Assembly: GCF_011308835.1 (NCBI RefSeq)
Contig: NZ_JAAOHY010000012.1
Coordinates: 1 to 52,855 of the forward strand
Source of the DNA: Paracoccus xiamenensis
GTDB lineage: Bacteria; Pseudomonadota; Alphaproteobacteria; Rhodobacterales; Rhodobacteraceae
Reading direction: 5' to 3'
DNA length: 52,855 nucleotides
The position numbers and the translations under genes were made by a program. The notes under the pieces are model-generated. The model had not been told where the DNA came from. It ran no database searches and saw nothing but the letters and a program-made list of their open reading frames with translations. Below are positions 24,395-32,218 of this stretch, piece after piece; within the stretch, counting starts at the first letter, position 1, and the number at the start of each line of letters is the position of its first letter.

Positions 24395-24799
24395 TCAGCG
24401 GCTGGCGCTGTCGGCGGATTTGCGGGCCGCAGCGACGAGCGGGCTCGGCTTGTTCGTGGGCGCGGGTGCGCTGGCCAGAATGCCGCTGGCATCGCTCTTG
24501 GCCGCGAGGCTGTCGAGGATCTGGCCGCGCAGGGCGTCTGGGTTCACCCCGCGCCGGACGGCATCGGCGGCGTCCAGGGTGACGCCGAGCTGTGCCGCCT
24601 GGGCGCAGATCGACGCCACTTCGGCGGCTTCAGCGCGGATGGCGTCGGCATCGGTCGGAGCGGCAGCCGGTGCGGTGCCGGGCGTGGACGGTTCCGCTGC
24701 CGGTTGCTCTTCCGTCGGCGCGGCGGTTGCACCGGGCACTGCCGCTTGCGGGTCTTGCTGGTCCGGTGTCCGGGCATCTTCATCCGTCTGATTGCTCAT
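24395..24799 (-). CDS. Nested scaffold protein (lambda Nu3-like) from an internal start
   Basis: 134 residues, same frame as the protease gene. A strong AAGGAG lies 6 nt before the internal ATG at 24799 (product starts MSNQTDED). The region is acidic, Pro/Ala-rich, then helical (IRAEAAEVASICAQAAQLGV) and ends in a basic Lys/Arg stretch, as expected of a scaffold that binds capsid protein and is degraded by the protease. Confidence 0.75.
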   Translation of the reverse strand: MSNQTDEDARTPDQQDPQAAVPGATAAPTEEQPAAEPSTPGTAPAAAPTDADAIRAEAAEVASICAQAAQLGVTLDAADAVRRGVNPDALRGQILDSLAAKSDASGILASAPAPTNKPSPLVAAARKSADSASR

Positions 24800-25780
24800 G
24801 ATCATCTCCTTTTGGTTTCGGGGTGGTGAAAGGGTCTGGCGCGTCGGCGTTTGGCCGATCCGGACAGCCGGGCGGCTGAGACTGTCGGCAAAGGCGCGAA
24901 AGGCGGCGCGGGGATCGGCGACGGCATCGGCGAGACCGGCTTTGAGCGCCGCAGCGCCCCGGAAGATGGCAGCTTCGGTGGCCAGTGCCGCATCTTTGCC
25001 GAGCTTTGTCCCGCGCCCGGCGGCGACGGTCTCGGCGAAGAGGATGCGCAGATCCTCCAGCTCGGCCTGCAGCCGGTCGCGGATGCCATCAGGCAGGGCG
25101 GCATAGGGATTGGCATCGGCTTTTCTGGCCCCGGCATGGATCAGCGTTACTGCAACGCCTTTCTGGGCCAGCATGCCGGACATGTCGGTATGCATGGTGA
25201 TGACGCCGATGCTGCCCGCCGCCCCAGTGCGGGGCAGGGTGATGCGGGTCGCCTGCGAGGCCAGCGCGTAGCCTGCCGAGAGCGCATGTTCGGCGAGAAA
25301 GGCGTGCACCGGTTTTTTGGTCCGCGCCGCGCGGATGCGGTCGGCCAGATCGAAGGCCCCGGCGACCTCGCCGCCAAAGCTGTCGATCTCCAGCGCGATA
25401 CCGCGAATGGCCGGGTCATGGACCGCCGCATCGATCTGGGCGGCCAGCCCCTCATAGGAGGTCAGCCCGGAGCTCTGACCGATCCAGGCGCCGCGATGGA
25501 CCAGCGTTCCGGCAATGGCGATGACCGCAACGCCGTCGACGACGGGGAAGGGTGCATCTGCATCGCTGCCATGGCGCTGGGCGAGATCGCCGCCGATCAG
25601 CGAGGCGCAGGCGATTTGCCGCGCCGCTGTCTGATCGGGTTCGGCGACCGTCATGCCGTCAAAGCGAATTTCCTGCCCGGTGATGCGGGGTCCGAGGCTA
25701 GAGAGAAAGGCCAGCGCCTTGGCGGGGGCAATCATCAGCGGGGTGTCGAAGGCGCGCTGGGCGATCTGGGCATGATGCAT
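24395..25780 (-). CDS. S49-family head maturation protease, with scaffold C-terminus
   Basis: 461 residues. The N-terminal 300 residues form the SppA/ClpP-like S49 domain: LVHRGAWIGQSSGLTSYEGL, EIDSFGGEVAG, the catalytic Ser in HALSAGYALAS, GSIGVITMH, and the Lys in HAGARKADANPY. A linker and an Ala/Glu-rich scaffold-like tail follow. This is the lambda C gene arrangement, with the scaffold also made separately from an internal start. The start overlaps the portal stop (TGATG). Confidence 0.92.
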   Translation of the reverse strand: MHHAQIAQRAFDTPLMIAPAKALAFLSSLGPRITGQEIRFDGMTVAEPDQTAARQIACASLIGGDLAQRHGSDADAPFPVVDGVAVIAIAGTLVHRGAWIGQSSGLTSYEGLAAQIDAAVHDPAIRGIALEIDSFGGEVAGAFDLADRIRAARTKKPVHAFLAEHALSAGYALASQATRITLPRTGAAGSIGVITMHTDMSGMLAQKGVAVTLIHAGARKADANPYAALPDGIRDRLQAELEDLRILFAETVAAGRGTKLGKDAALATEAAIFRGAAALKAGLADAVADPRAAFRAFADSLSRPAVRIGQTPTRQTLSPPRNQKEMIMSNQTDEDARTPDQQDPQAAVPGATAAPTEEQPAAEPSTPGTAPAAAPTDADAIRAEAAEVASICAQAAQLGVTLDAADAVRRGVNPDALRGQILDSLAAKSDASGILASAPAPTNKPSPLVAAARKSADSASR

Positions 25781-27300
25781 CAGCGGTCCTCCCCGGGATT
25801 GGCATCGTCATCGTCGGTGTCATCATCAGGGTCGGTGGCGCCGTCTTCGTCATCGTCCTTGCCGTCGCTGGTGTCGCGGCCATCACCAGCCGCCTCGCCC
25901 TTCGGCCCTTGCGCGGGCGATCCGGGGCGGCGGAAGTCGAGGCCCAGCGCTGCTTCGCGCTTGCGTTCCGCTGCGATCTCGCGGTCGACCTGTTCGGCGT
26001 CATATCCGCGCTCGGAGATCGCTTGGCTGCGGGATTTGAGGCCCGCCTCGATCTGCAGGATCTCGGCCGAGGCATCCTTCATCGGATCGACCCAGTCCCA
26101 GCGCGTCGGCAGCCAGCTGACGGACTGGTATGCCCGCCGGTCGCGATCATAGCCGGGAAAGTCGATGGCACCGGACAGCACGGCCAGATCCATCCAGCGC
26201 TGCCAGACTGGTCGGCAGAGCTGATGCACGATGACGCTGTGCTGGATCGCCGAGACCCGGCGGCGGAAATCCAGCAATGCCACGCGCGTGTTGGAAAAGT
26301 TGCCGCGTGCGGCATCGCCGGTCAGGTATGGGTAGGGGATGCCCAGCGCGGCGGCGATCTGCAGCAGCGTCCGGTACTGGAAGGGCTCATAGGTCGATCC
26401 GGAATCCGGCGTCGCGGGGGTCGAGACATCCTCGCCCGGATCCAGACGCACGACCTGACCGGGTTCGACTTCCAGATCCTCATCTGCCGGTTCCAGTGGC
26501 GTTTCCGGGGCGGGCGAGGTGATGAACATGGCAAACATCGCCGCCGTCTTCTTCCGCTCCAGCTCGGCATCGTCATAGAGATCGAGGGTGAAGAGTTTCA
26601 CGATGGCAGGCGCGAAGCGCGACACCCCGCGCAGCTGTCCGGCTTCGACCGGGTCAAGGACGTGAATGATCTCGCTGGCGGGCACGCGGACCGTCTCGCC
26701 CACCAGCCCCGGATCGGTAATGTCGCCCGGATGACGGCGGAGAAGGTGGTAGGCCACGCGCCGCCCGATGCCGTCGAATTGGATGCCCTGGCGGATCGCC
26801 CCGCCGCCCGGCAGTTCGCGGTTCAGGTCTATCGGCAGCATCTCCGAGGGCAGCATCTGCAGCTGCAGCGGTACCGACAGACCGTCGTCCGGTCTGCGCG
26901 GGCGTAGCCGCAGAAACACCTCGCCTGCCAGAAACAGTTCTCGCGCGGCGCGGCGCTGCAATCCGTAGAAATCGGTCAGCCCCTCGGCATCGGCCTCGTC
27001 GGTCCAGCGGAGCCAGAGTGTCTGCAGCGCCTCTTTCTGCGCGGCATCGGCGATGGAGGACGACGGTTTGATCCCGTCGCCGACCACATTGCTGGCGTAA
27101 GCCTCGACCGCCCCGCTGGCATAACCGTTGTTCCGCGCCAGCCAGCGGGCGCGGGCCGTGATGGTCTCGCCTGCACCCGCGATCAGCGTGTTCACATGGG
27201 CGCGGCTGGCGCGGAACCCGCGCAGGCGTCGGTGTGACTGCGCCGCATCGAACCCGCCGATGATCGCGCCGAGACGCTGGCGGATACCGTCAAACGTCAT
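25780..27300 (-). CDS. Phage portal protein, lambda family
   Basis: 506 residues. Lambda gpB-type portal: LAGAGETI-like N-terminus with ARWLARNNGYASGAVEAYASNVVGDGIKP, MLPSEMLPIDLNRELPGG, IIHVLDPVEAGQLRGVSRFAPAI, and YLTGDAARGNFSNTR. The C-terminal end is an unusual Asp-rich tract (DDDEDGATDPDDDTDDDD), an extended acidic tail. Between the gpW-like and protease genes, with tight spacing. Confidence 0.95.
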   Translation of the reverse strand: MTFDGIRQRLGAIIGGFDAAQSHRRLRGFRASRAHVNTLIAGAGETITARARWLARNNGYASGAVEAYASNVVGDGIKPSSSIADAAQKEALQTLWLRWTDEADAEGLTDFYGLQRRAARELFLAGEVFLRLRPRRPDDGLSVPLQLQMLPSEMLPIDLNRELPGGGAIRQGIQFDGIGRRVAYHLLRRHPGDITDPGLVGETVRVPASEIIHVLDPVEAGQLRGVSRFAPAIVKLFTLDLYDDAELERKKTAAMFAMFITSPAPETPLEPADEDLEVEPGQVVRLDPGEDVSTPATPDSGSTYEPFQYRTLLQIAAALGIPYPYLTGDAARGNFSNTRVALLDFRRRVSAIQHSVIVHQLCRPVWQRWMDLAVLSGAIDFPGYDRDRRAYQSVSWLPTRWDWVDPMKDASAEILQIEAGLKSRSQAISERGYDAEQVDREIAAERKREAALGLDFRRPGSPAQGPKGEAAGDGRDTSDGKDDDEDGATDPDDDTDDDDANPGEDR

Positions 27301-27303
27301 GGA

Positions 27304-27516
27304 TTAAAGCCCCTTCGTGGCGACAGTGCCCCAGCGCCGACGGCGGTTGGTGCCAGCGGCGCGGGCAATCCGGGCTTCCAGATCGGCGATGGCGGATGCC
27401 AGTTCGGCATCGGATCCATAGGTCAGGGTCTTGCCGTCATAGCTGACGCTGCGCAGCCCGCTGAACCTGGCTTCCTGCAGGGCTGATAGCAGCGCCCGCA
27501 TCCGGTCGATGTCCAT
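27304..27516 (-). CDS. gpW-like head-tail joining protein
   Basis: 70 residues. MRALLSALQEARFSGLRSVSYDGKTLTYGSDAELASAI matches the gpW fold (helix, small beta hairpin, helix). Same position as lambda W between terminase and portal genes, with 3-nt gaps on both sides. Confidence 0.85.
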   Translation of the reverse strand: MDIDRMRALLSALQEARFSGLRSVSYDGKTLTYGSDAELASAIADLEARIARAAGTNRRRRWGTVATKGL

Positions 27517-27519
27517 CTC

Positions 27520-29583
27520 TCACCTCATGAAACGCGGTGTGTAAGTCTGCCGCTTGCGGCGCGGTGTGGTTGGCGGGGCGCCCGCCTGACGGGCAGGCGG
27601 GCCATTTGTCGGCACGGACGGGTCATCGGCCTTCGCAGCCGTGCCACCCGCATCCGCTACTGGCGGTGCCACCCCGGCTTGTTCCTCCAGCTGCCGCCAC
27701 ATCCGCTCGTCCCAGCGATCCGCACCCATGATCCAGGCGGCGGCGCGGGCATAGACGCGGGTATCCAGCGCCTCGTTCCGTTCGCGCAGCTTTTGCCATT
27801 CCTGCCTTGCATAGCCGCGCTTGTTCCTGACCGTGACCAACTGCTCGGCGACCAGCTGTTTCAGCCATTCGCTGTCGGCCCAGTCCGGCAGATGGATCAT
27901 CCCCGGCGGATCGGGCTGGCCCGCCGCACGTTCTTCGTCCGTGGGCCGTTCCAGCCGCAGAAATCGATAGGTCTCGATCTTGAAAGTGGCGGTGGCCACC
28001 GACCAGAGCCGGGCGCCGCGCCGCAGGCGTTTGCCGCCCACGGTCGCATCGACGAAGGTCGGCCCGGAAACCGGCGTCGCACGGTTGAAGCCCTCAAACC
28101 CCTTGACCGGCACGACCTGTTCGAACCCCTGTGCCCTCGCCCAGGCATAGACTGCCGCCGCCTCATAGCCGGTATCGATGGCCAATTTGGCAATCGGCAT
28201 CACCGCGCCATTGGCATGCTGCCATGTGCGGGTCAGAAGCTTCGTCAGTTCGGCCCATGCCGCCGGGCTGTCCGGACCGCCGGGGATGACGATGTGATCG
28301 ACGAGCCAGCTCTGCAGTCCTCGCCCCCAGGCCCAGATATCGACCTCGAACCGGTCTTTCTGGATATCGGCCCCGGCGGTCAGGAACAGACCGCCTTCGG
28401 GGATCTGCGCCGCGAACACTTCCCGCCGGTCGGCCAGCCGCTGCCATTCCGGTGCCTCGCCGCGTTCGACCCAGGTCTCGCCCAAGAGCGTGTTGCGCGC
28501 CGCGCGCAGCATCTCGTCATTGCCCTGTGCCGCCAGCCATTCCCGCGCGATCTGTTCCCAGCTCTTCCAGCCGATGGGCGAATAAAGCGCCGAAAGGTGA
28601 TAGCCGACATGATGCGGATCGGCGGCGACTGCTGTTGCCCGCCATTCGCCTGCCTCCAGCATCGCCGTCTTGTGATGCTCGGCGATCAGCGCCTCGCAGC
28701 TGTTGCAGGCATAGGCGGCGGTCTCCGGCCGACCCTTCTCCCAGCGCAGCCGTTCGAATTCCAGCCATTGCATCGCCCCGCAATGCGGGCAGGGCACGAA
28801 ATAGCGCCGCTGGTCCGAGGCCTCGAATTCCTGCTCGATCCGGCTCAGCCCCCGGATCGTCGGGGTCGAGACCAGGAACACCTTGCGGCGATGGGCGAAA
28901 GTGGTGCTGCGGGCCTCGGCCAGCGTCACCGGATCGCCCTCTTCGTCGGCCGAGGGCGGATAGGCGTCGATCTCGTCCAGAAACAGATAGCGCGCGGGCA
29001 TCGACCGCAGGCCTGTCGCGCTGTTGGCCCCGGTCAGCACCAGAATGCCGCCCGGGAATTCCTTGGACAGCATCGAATTCCCGGCATCGCGCGACCGCGC
29101 CGGGCTGACCCGTTCCCTGAGCGCAGGCGAATCCGAAATCAGCGGATCGAGGCGACCGCGCGAGGCACGCTTGGCCATCTCGACCGTCGGCAGCACCGCC
29201 AGCATCGGTCCCGGCGCATGATGGATGACAAAGCCGATCCAGTTGTTGCCCGCTTCCGTGGCGCCCACCTGCGCGGCCTTCATGAAGCTGATCCGCTGTG
29301 CCGGATGACCGGGCGAGAGCGCGTCCATGATCTCGCGCAGATAGGGGGTGCGGGCGGTGCGATAGCGCCCGGGCTCGGCAGCAGCGCGCGATGACAGCCA
29401 ACGGTGTTTATCTGCCCATTCGGACACCGTCAGATCGGGATCGGGCCGGATGCCGCGCGACCAGGCGCGCAGAACATCCTCGGCGCCGTCGAAACTCAGG
29501 TCGGGGCTGTGATCATCGCTCCCATCCTCGTCATTCAAGAGAAACCTTGAGCTCGGCGAGGGCGGTGAGCTGGTCTCGGACAT
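27520..29583 (-). CDS. Terminase large subunit (GpA type)
   Basis: 687 residues from the ATG at 29583. GpA family: VSEWADKHRWL, the ATPase Walker A-like MKAAQVGATE (about 90), Walker B LFLDEIDAYP (about 190), and a zinc-like CPHCGAM...CNSCEA pair (about 260-310). The C-terminal nuclease half includes GADIQKDRFEVDIWAWG and AIDTGYEA. It cuts and packages DNA, so cos-type packaging is likely. Proline-rich basic tail. Starts inside the small-subunit gene in another frame. Confidence 0.95.
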   Translation of the reverse strand: MSETSSPPSPSSRFLLNDEDGSDDHSPDLSFDGAEDVLRAWSRGIRPDPDLTVSEWADKHRWLSSRAAAEPGRYRTARTPYLREIMDALSPGHPAQRISFMKAAQVGATEAGNNWIGFVIHHAPGPMLAVLPTVEMAKRASRGRLDPLISDSPALRERVSPARSRDAGNSMLSKEFPGGILVLTGANSATGLRSMPARYLFLDEIDAYPPSADEEGDPVTLAEARSTTFAHRRKVFLVSTPTIRGLSRIEQEFEASDQRRYFVPCPHCGAMQWLEFERLRWEKGRPETAAYACNSCEALIAEHHKTAMLEAGEWRATAVAADPHHVGYHLSALYSPIGWKSWEQIAREWLAAQGNDEMLRAARNTLLGETWVERGEAPEWQRLADRREVFAAQIPEGGLFLTAGADIQKDRFEVDIWAWGRGLQSWLVDHIVIPGGPDSPAAWAELTKLLTRTWQHANGAVMPIAKLAIDTGYEAAAVYAWARAQGFEQVVPVKGFEGFNRATPVSGPTFVDATVGGKRLRRGARLWSVATATFKIETYRFLRLERPTDEERAAGQPDPPGMIHLPDWADSEWLKQLVAEQLVTVRNKRGYARQEWQKLRERNEALDTRVYARAAAWIMGADRWDERMWRQLEEQAGVAPPVADAGGTAAKADDPSVPTNGPPARQAGAPPTTPRRKRQTYTPRFMR

Positions 29584-30124
29584 GGGCTTCCAGCACCCTC
29601 TGCAGCACCCCGGTACCGATGCTGATCGCTTCTCCGGTGGTCTTTTCCATCTCGGCCGACAATTCCGCCGCCATGATCGCGGCGACACGGGCGGGCCATG
29701 TCACCCAGGCATCGCGTTCCTGCCGGGCGAGGCGAAACACCAGCGTTTCGGCCCGGGCCCGGTCGACTAGCACACCCTTCTTCTTCTGGATGGCGATCTG
29801 GCGTTCCTGTGCCTGATAGACCGTCAGCGCTGTCCGGGCCTTCAGATAGGAGGAACTGTCGCCCGGGCCGGAGATTGACGGGGCGGCGAGACTGTCGGCG
29901 GGGCGGGTCGGTCTGTCCGGCACCGCCGCCTGCCGCGCCGTGCCAGCCTTGGACCGGTTCTGCTGGTCGGGATCGGTGGTGGCCGCGCGCCGGGCGTCCG
30001 ACGCCGCCGCATCGATGGAGCCATCGGCGAACAAGACCAGCCTGCCGCTTTTCCGCGCCTTCTGGATCGCTCCGCGCGACAGCCCGGCATGGGCGGCAAA
30101 GGCCCGCTCGCTCATGCCCTGCAT
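29531..30124 (-). CDS. Terminase small subunit (Nu1-like)
   Basis: 197 residues. N-terminal DNA-binding part (MSERAFAAHAGLSRGAIQKARKSGRL), a variable linker, then the conserved helical block YLKARTALTVYQAQERQIA and RQERDAWVTWPARVAAIMAAEL that contacts the large subunit. First gene of the late operon. Overlaps the large-subunit start by 53 nt. Confidence 0.92.
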   Translation of the reverse strand: MQGMSERAFAAHAGLSRGAIQKARKSGRLVLFADGSIDAAASDARRAATTDPDQQNRSKAGTARQAAVPDRPTRPADSLAAPSISGPGDSSSYLKARTALTVYQAQERQIAIQKKKGVLVDRARAETLVFRLARQERDAWVTWPARVAAIMAAELSAEMEKTTGEAISIGTGVLQRVLEAHVRDQLTALAELKVSLE

Positions 30125-30248
30125 GACAGACCCGTCCGAAGATGATGGTGATGTGCATCAGAAAGCACTGTTATTGCTCCGAATTCTCTACACTTCAGGA
30201 CGCCCCGGAGCGATGCTGCATCAACGAAACGCTGCACCGGAGACCGAC

Positions 30249-30476
30249 ATGACCCGCCAGACCGCCCGCACCAATGACGCCGCCCTTGCCGCCTTCATCG
30301 CGAAGAAAGCGGAAATCGACGCCATGCTGGCCCGGTTGCAGACCTTCAGCGAGGACCACTTCGGCGCCGATCCACAGCGGGTGAACTGGGGTCACGTCGG
30401 AAGCCTCGAATATCAGGCCCACCTGCTGAAGCAGATCAGCGATTTTGCCTTCGGTGAGGGCGAACACGCCGCCTGA
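30249..30476 (+). CDS. Small conserved phage protein, function unknown
   Basis: 75 residues from the ATG at 30249 (GGAG upstream). Helical, with FSEDHFGADPQRVNWGHVGSL and an acidic-His end. I recall homologues next to DUF3489 proteins in Rhodobacter-type prophages. It is divergent from the terminase operon. Confidence 0.75.
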   Translation: MTRQTARTNDAALAAFIAKKAEIDAMLARLQTFSEDHFGADPQRVNWGHVGSLEYQAHLLKQISDFAFGEGEHAA

Positions 30477-30502
30477 CGCCACTGCGGATATCGACCGCTG
30501 AA

Positions 30503-30519
30503 CCCCGCCGGTAGCGGGG
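30503..30519 (+). promoter_or_regulatory. Structured leader before the DUF3489 gene
   Basis: CCCCGC/GCGGGG hairpin (loop CGGTA) in the 97-nt gap, followed by a second short CGGCT...AGCCG pairing. It may be a terminator of the preceding gene or a translational leader. No T-run. Confidence 0.35.
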
Positions 30520-30573
30520 CCCGGCTCCGTAGAAGCCGACCGCGACCTGCGGCGGCGATGCACGGAGCCCGTC

Positions 30574-31104
30574 ATGACGAAAATGACCGACACCCAGACC
30601 CTGATCCTGACCCGGGCCAGCGCACGGCCGGGAAATCTCGCCCTGCCGCTGCCCGAGGGGTTGCACGGCGCGGCGGCGAAGATGGCCGTCGGCCGGATGA
30701 TCAAGCTCGGCTGGATCGAAGAGGTCGAGGCCAATCTCCGGCGCGACGAGCCCCTCTGGCGCGAGACCGGTGACGGGCACGGCACGACGCTGATCGCCAC
30801 CGAGGCCGGGCTGGACGCCATCGGCATCGAACCGGTGGTGGTCAGGACCATGGCGGGATTGCGGGACGCCAAGCCCGAAGCCATCGCCGCTGCCCAGCGC
30901 CCCGGCACGAAACAGGCGCAGTTGATCGCTATGCTGCAGCGCCCTGAAGGCGCGAGTATCGCCGAGATCGCCGAGGCGACGGGGTGGCAGCACCACTCGA
31001 TTCGCGGTGCCATCTCCGGATCGCTGAAGAAGAAGCTGGGCCTAACCGTGACCTCCGAGAAACTCGCCGAACGGGGTCGGGTCTATAAGCTGAGTTCTTC
31101 CTGA
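30574..31104 (+). CDS. DUF3489 protein (winged-helix-like regulator candidate)
   Basis: 176 residues. The C-terminal DUF3489 region RPGTKQAQLIAMLQRPEG, ASIAEIAEATGWQHHSIRGA and KKKLGLTVTSEKLAERG looks like a winged helix. The N-terminal half repeats a MarR-like pattern (AVGRMIKLGWIEEVEA). GGAG 6 nt before the ATG. A DNA-binding role is inferred; such proteins are frequent in alphaproteobacterial prophages. Converges with the first phage methyltransferase; its 3' end overlaps only the alternative frame of that gene. Confidence 0.85.
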   Translation: MTKMTDTQTLILTRASARPGNLALPLPEGLHGAAAKMAVGRMIKLGWIEEVEANLRRDEPLWRETGDGHGTTLIATEAGLDAIGIEPVVVRTMAGLRDAKPEAIAAAQRPGTKQAQLIAMLQRPEGASIAEIAEATGWQHHSIRGAISGSLKKKLGLTVTSEKLAERGRVYKLSSS

Positions 31105-31649
31105 TCCGGCGCCGCGTCATCCATCCTCCAGCAGCTGATACGCCAGAGTTCTGAGCGCATGCGCGGCAACCAGCGGGACCACGCCATTGCCACAGAGGCG
31201 GAGCCTGTCCACCCTGTTGGCCAGCCCATCAGCGCCTCGACGAATAGCGGGTTCAAGGTCCGGCGCTGATCGGAGGTATCGGGACCAGCCATCTGCGTCG
31301 TGAGGACCTGGCGGCCAAGCAGGCCGTTCACCGGCGTGTTCGCCAGCGTCGTCGCCCCGTCCTTGTGATCGCGCGCCGTGGGCGTCATCCACATGCCCGC
31401 CGCATGGGTCAGATCGGCCGATTTGCGATTGCCCGTGCTCGGCTTGTTGCCATCCGTCGCCAGCGGGGTCGGCCATTGCGCCGCTGTTGTCGCAAGGTTC
31501 ATCCCGTGCCTGCCCGCTGCCTGCGACGGCGTCGGTCTCGTCTGCCGGTTCTCGTTGGCGCTGGCCCGGGTTGTCGGCCAGAGGCGCAGCATCTCCGTCC
31601 GGTTCCCGCCACTTGAGCGGGTGCCGGAGCAGGCGCGCGGGGTCGGCCA
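31083..31649 (-). other. Alternative +1 frame inside the first phage methyltransferase gene (WPTP frame)
   Basis: Within the methyltransferase gene, the +1 frame is open for its whole length. After motif VIII it stops looking like a Ser/Arg-rich shadow and shows WPTP repeats (TTWPTPRACSG, AAQWPTPLATDG, MWMTPTARDHKDG), then LNPLFVEALMGWPTGWTG and a normal-looking end. These signatures recur in the second methyltransferase gene. I have no start site and no proof of translation. Confidence 0.4.
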
Positions 31650-32214
31650 TGTCGTCGCCTTCCCGGATGGCGAGGATGAACAGGCGTTCCCGACGATGGG
31701 GCGCGCCGACTTCCGCCGCCGTAAACAATCCTGCCGCAAGGCGGTAGCCCATGCCGACCAGTCCGCTGGCGACTTCGGGGAAGCCGAGGCGGAGATGATG
31801 GGCGACGTTTTCAAGGAAGACGAAGGGCGGCTCGACCTCGCCGATGATGCGGGCGACATGCGGCCAGAGGTGGCGCGGATCCTCGGCACCCCTTCGCTTG
31901 CCCGCCACGCTGAACGGCTGGCACGGATAGCCCGCAGAGACGATATCCACCGCGCCGCGCCAAGGCTTGCCGTCGAATGTGGCAATGTCGTCCCAGATAA
32001 CAGCCTGATCCAGGGCCGCGTCCGCCATCCGCGCCACGAGAGTGGCCGCAGCATATGTTTCCCGCTCGACATGGCCCACAGCTCGGTATCCGGGCAGGGC
32101 AAGGGTGAGGCCGAGATCGATCCCGCCCGCGCCTGAACAGAGGGAAAGCCCGAAGAGGCAGGTGTCGTCGGCCCCGGAACAGCGTCCGAGGGCAGGTAAA
32201 GCCAGGTCATTCAT
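31117..32214 (-). CDS. Phage DNA (cytosine-5) methyltransferase 1
   Basis: 365 residues. Motifs: GLSLCSGAGGIDLG (I), AGYPCQPFSVAG (IV, catalytic Cys), FLENVAHH (VI), PHRRERLFILA (VIII), a long Ala/Asp/Gly-rich variable region with MADP repeats, then WPPGPHDADGW, ADGLANRVDRLRLCGNGVVPL (IX-X). Likely protects phage DNA from restriction. It lies 4 nt after the ParB-methyltransferase gene. A second frame is open across the gene. Confidence 0.92.
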   Translation of the reverse strand: MNDLALPALGRCSGADDTCLFGLSLCSGAGGIDLGLTLALPGYRAVGHVERETYAAATLVARMADAALDQAVIWDDIATFDGKPWRGAVDIVSAGYPCQPFSVAGKRRGAEDPRHLWPHVARIIGEVEPPFVFLENVAHHLRLGFPEVASGLVGMGYRLAAGLFTAAEVGAPHRRERLFILAIREGDDMADPARLLRHPLKWREPDGDAAPLADNPGQRQREPADETDAVAGSGQARDEPCDNSGAMADPAGDGWQQAEHGQSQIGRSDPCGGHVDDAHGARSQGRGDDAGEHAGERPAWPPGPHDADGWSRYLRSAPDLEPAIRRGADGLANRVDRLRLCGNGVVPLVAAHALRTLAYQLLEDG

Positions 32215-32218
32215 GGTC

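Noticed and set aside
27679..29394. 571-codon plus-strand open frame opposite the terminase large subunit
   Set aside because: Antisense shadow of a GC-rich gene with clear GpA motifs.
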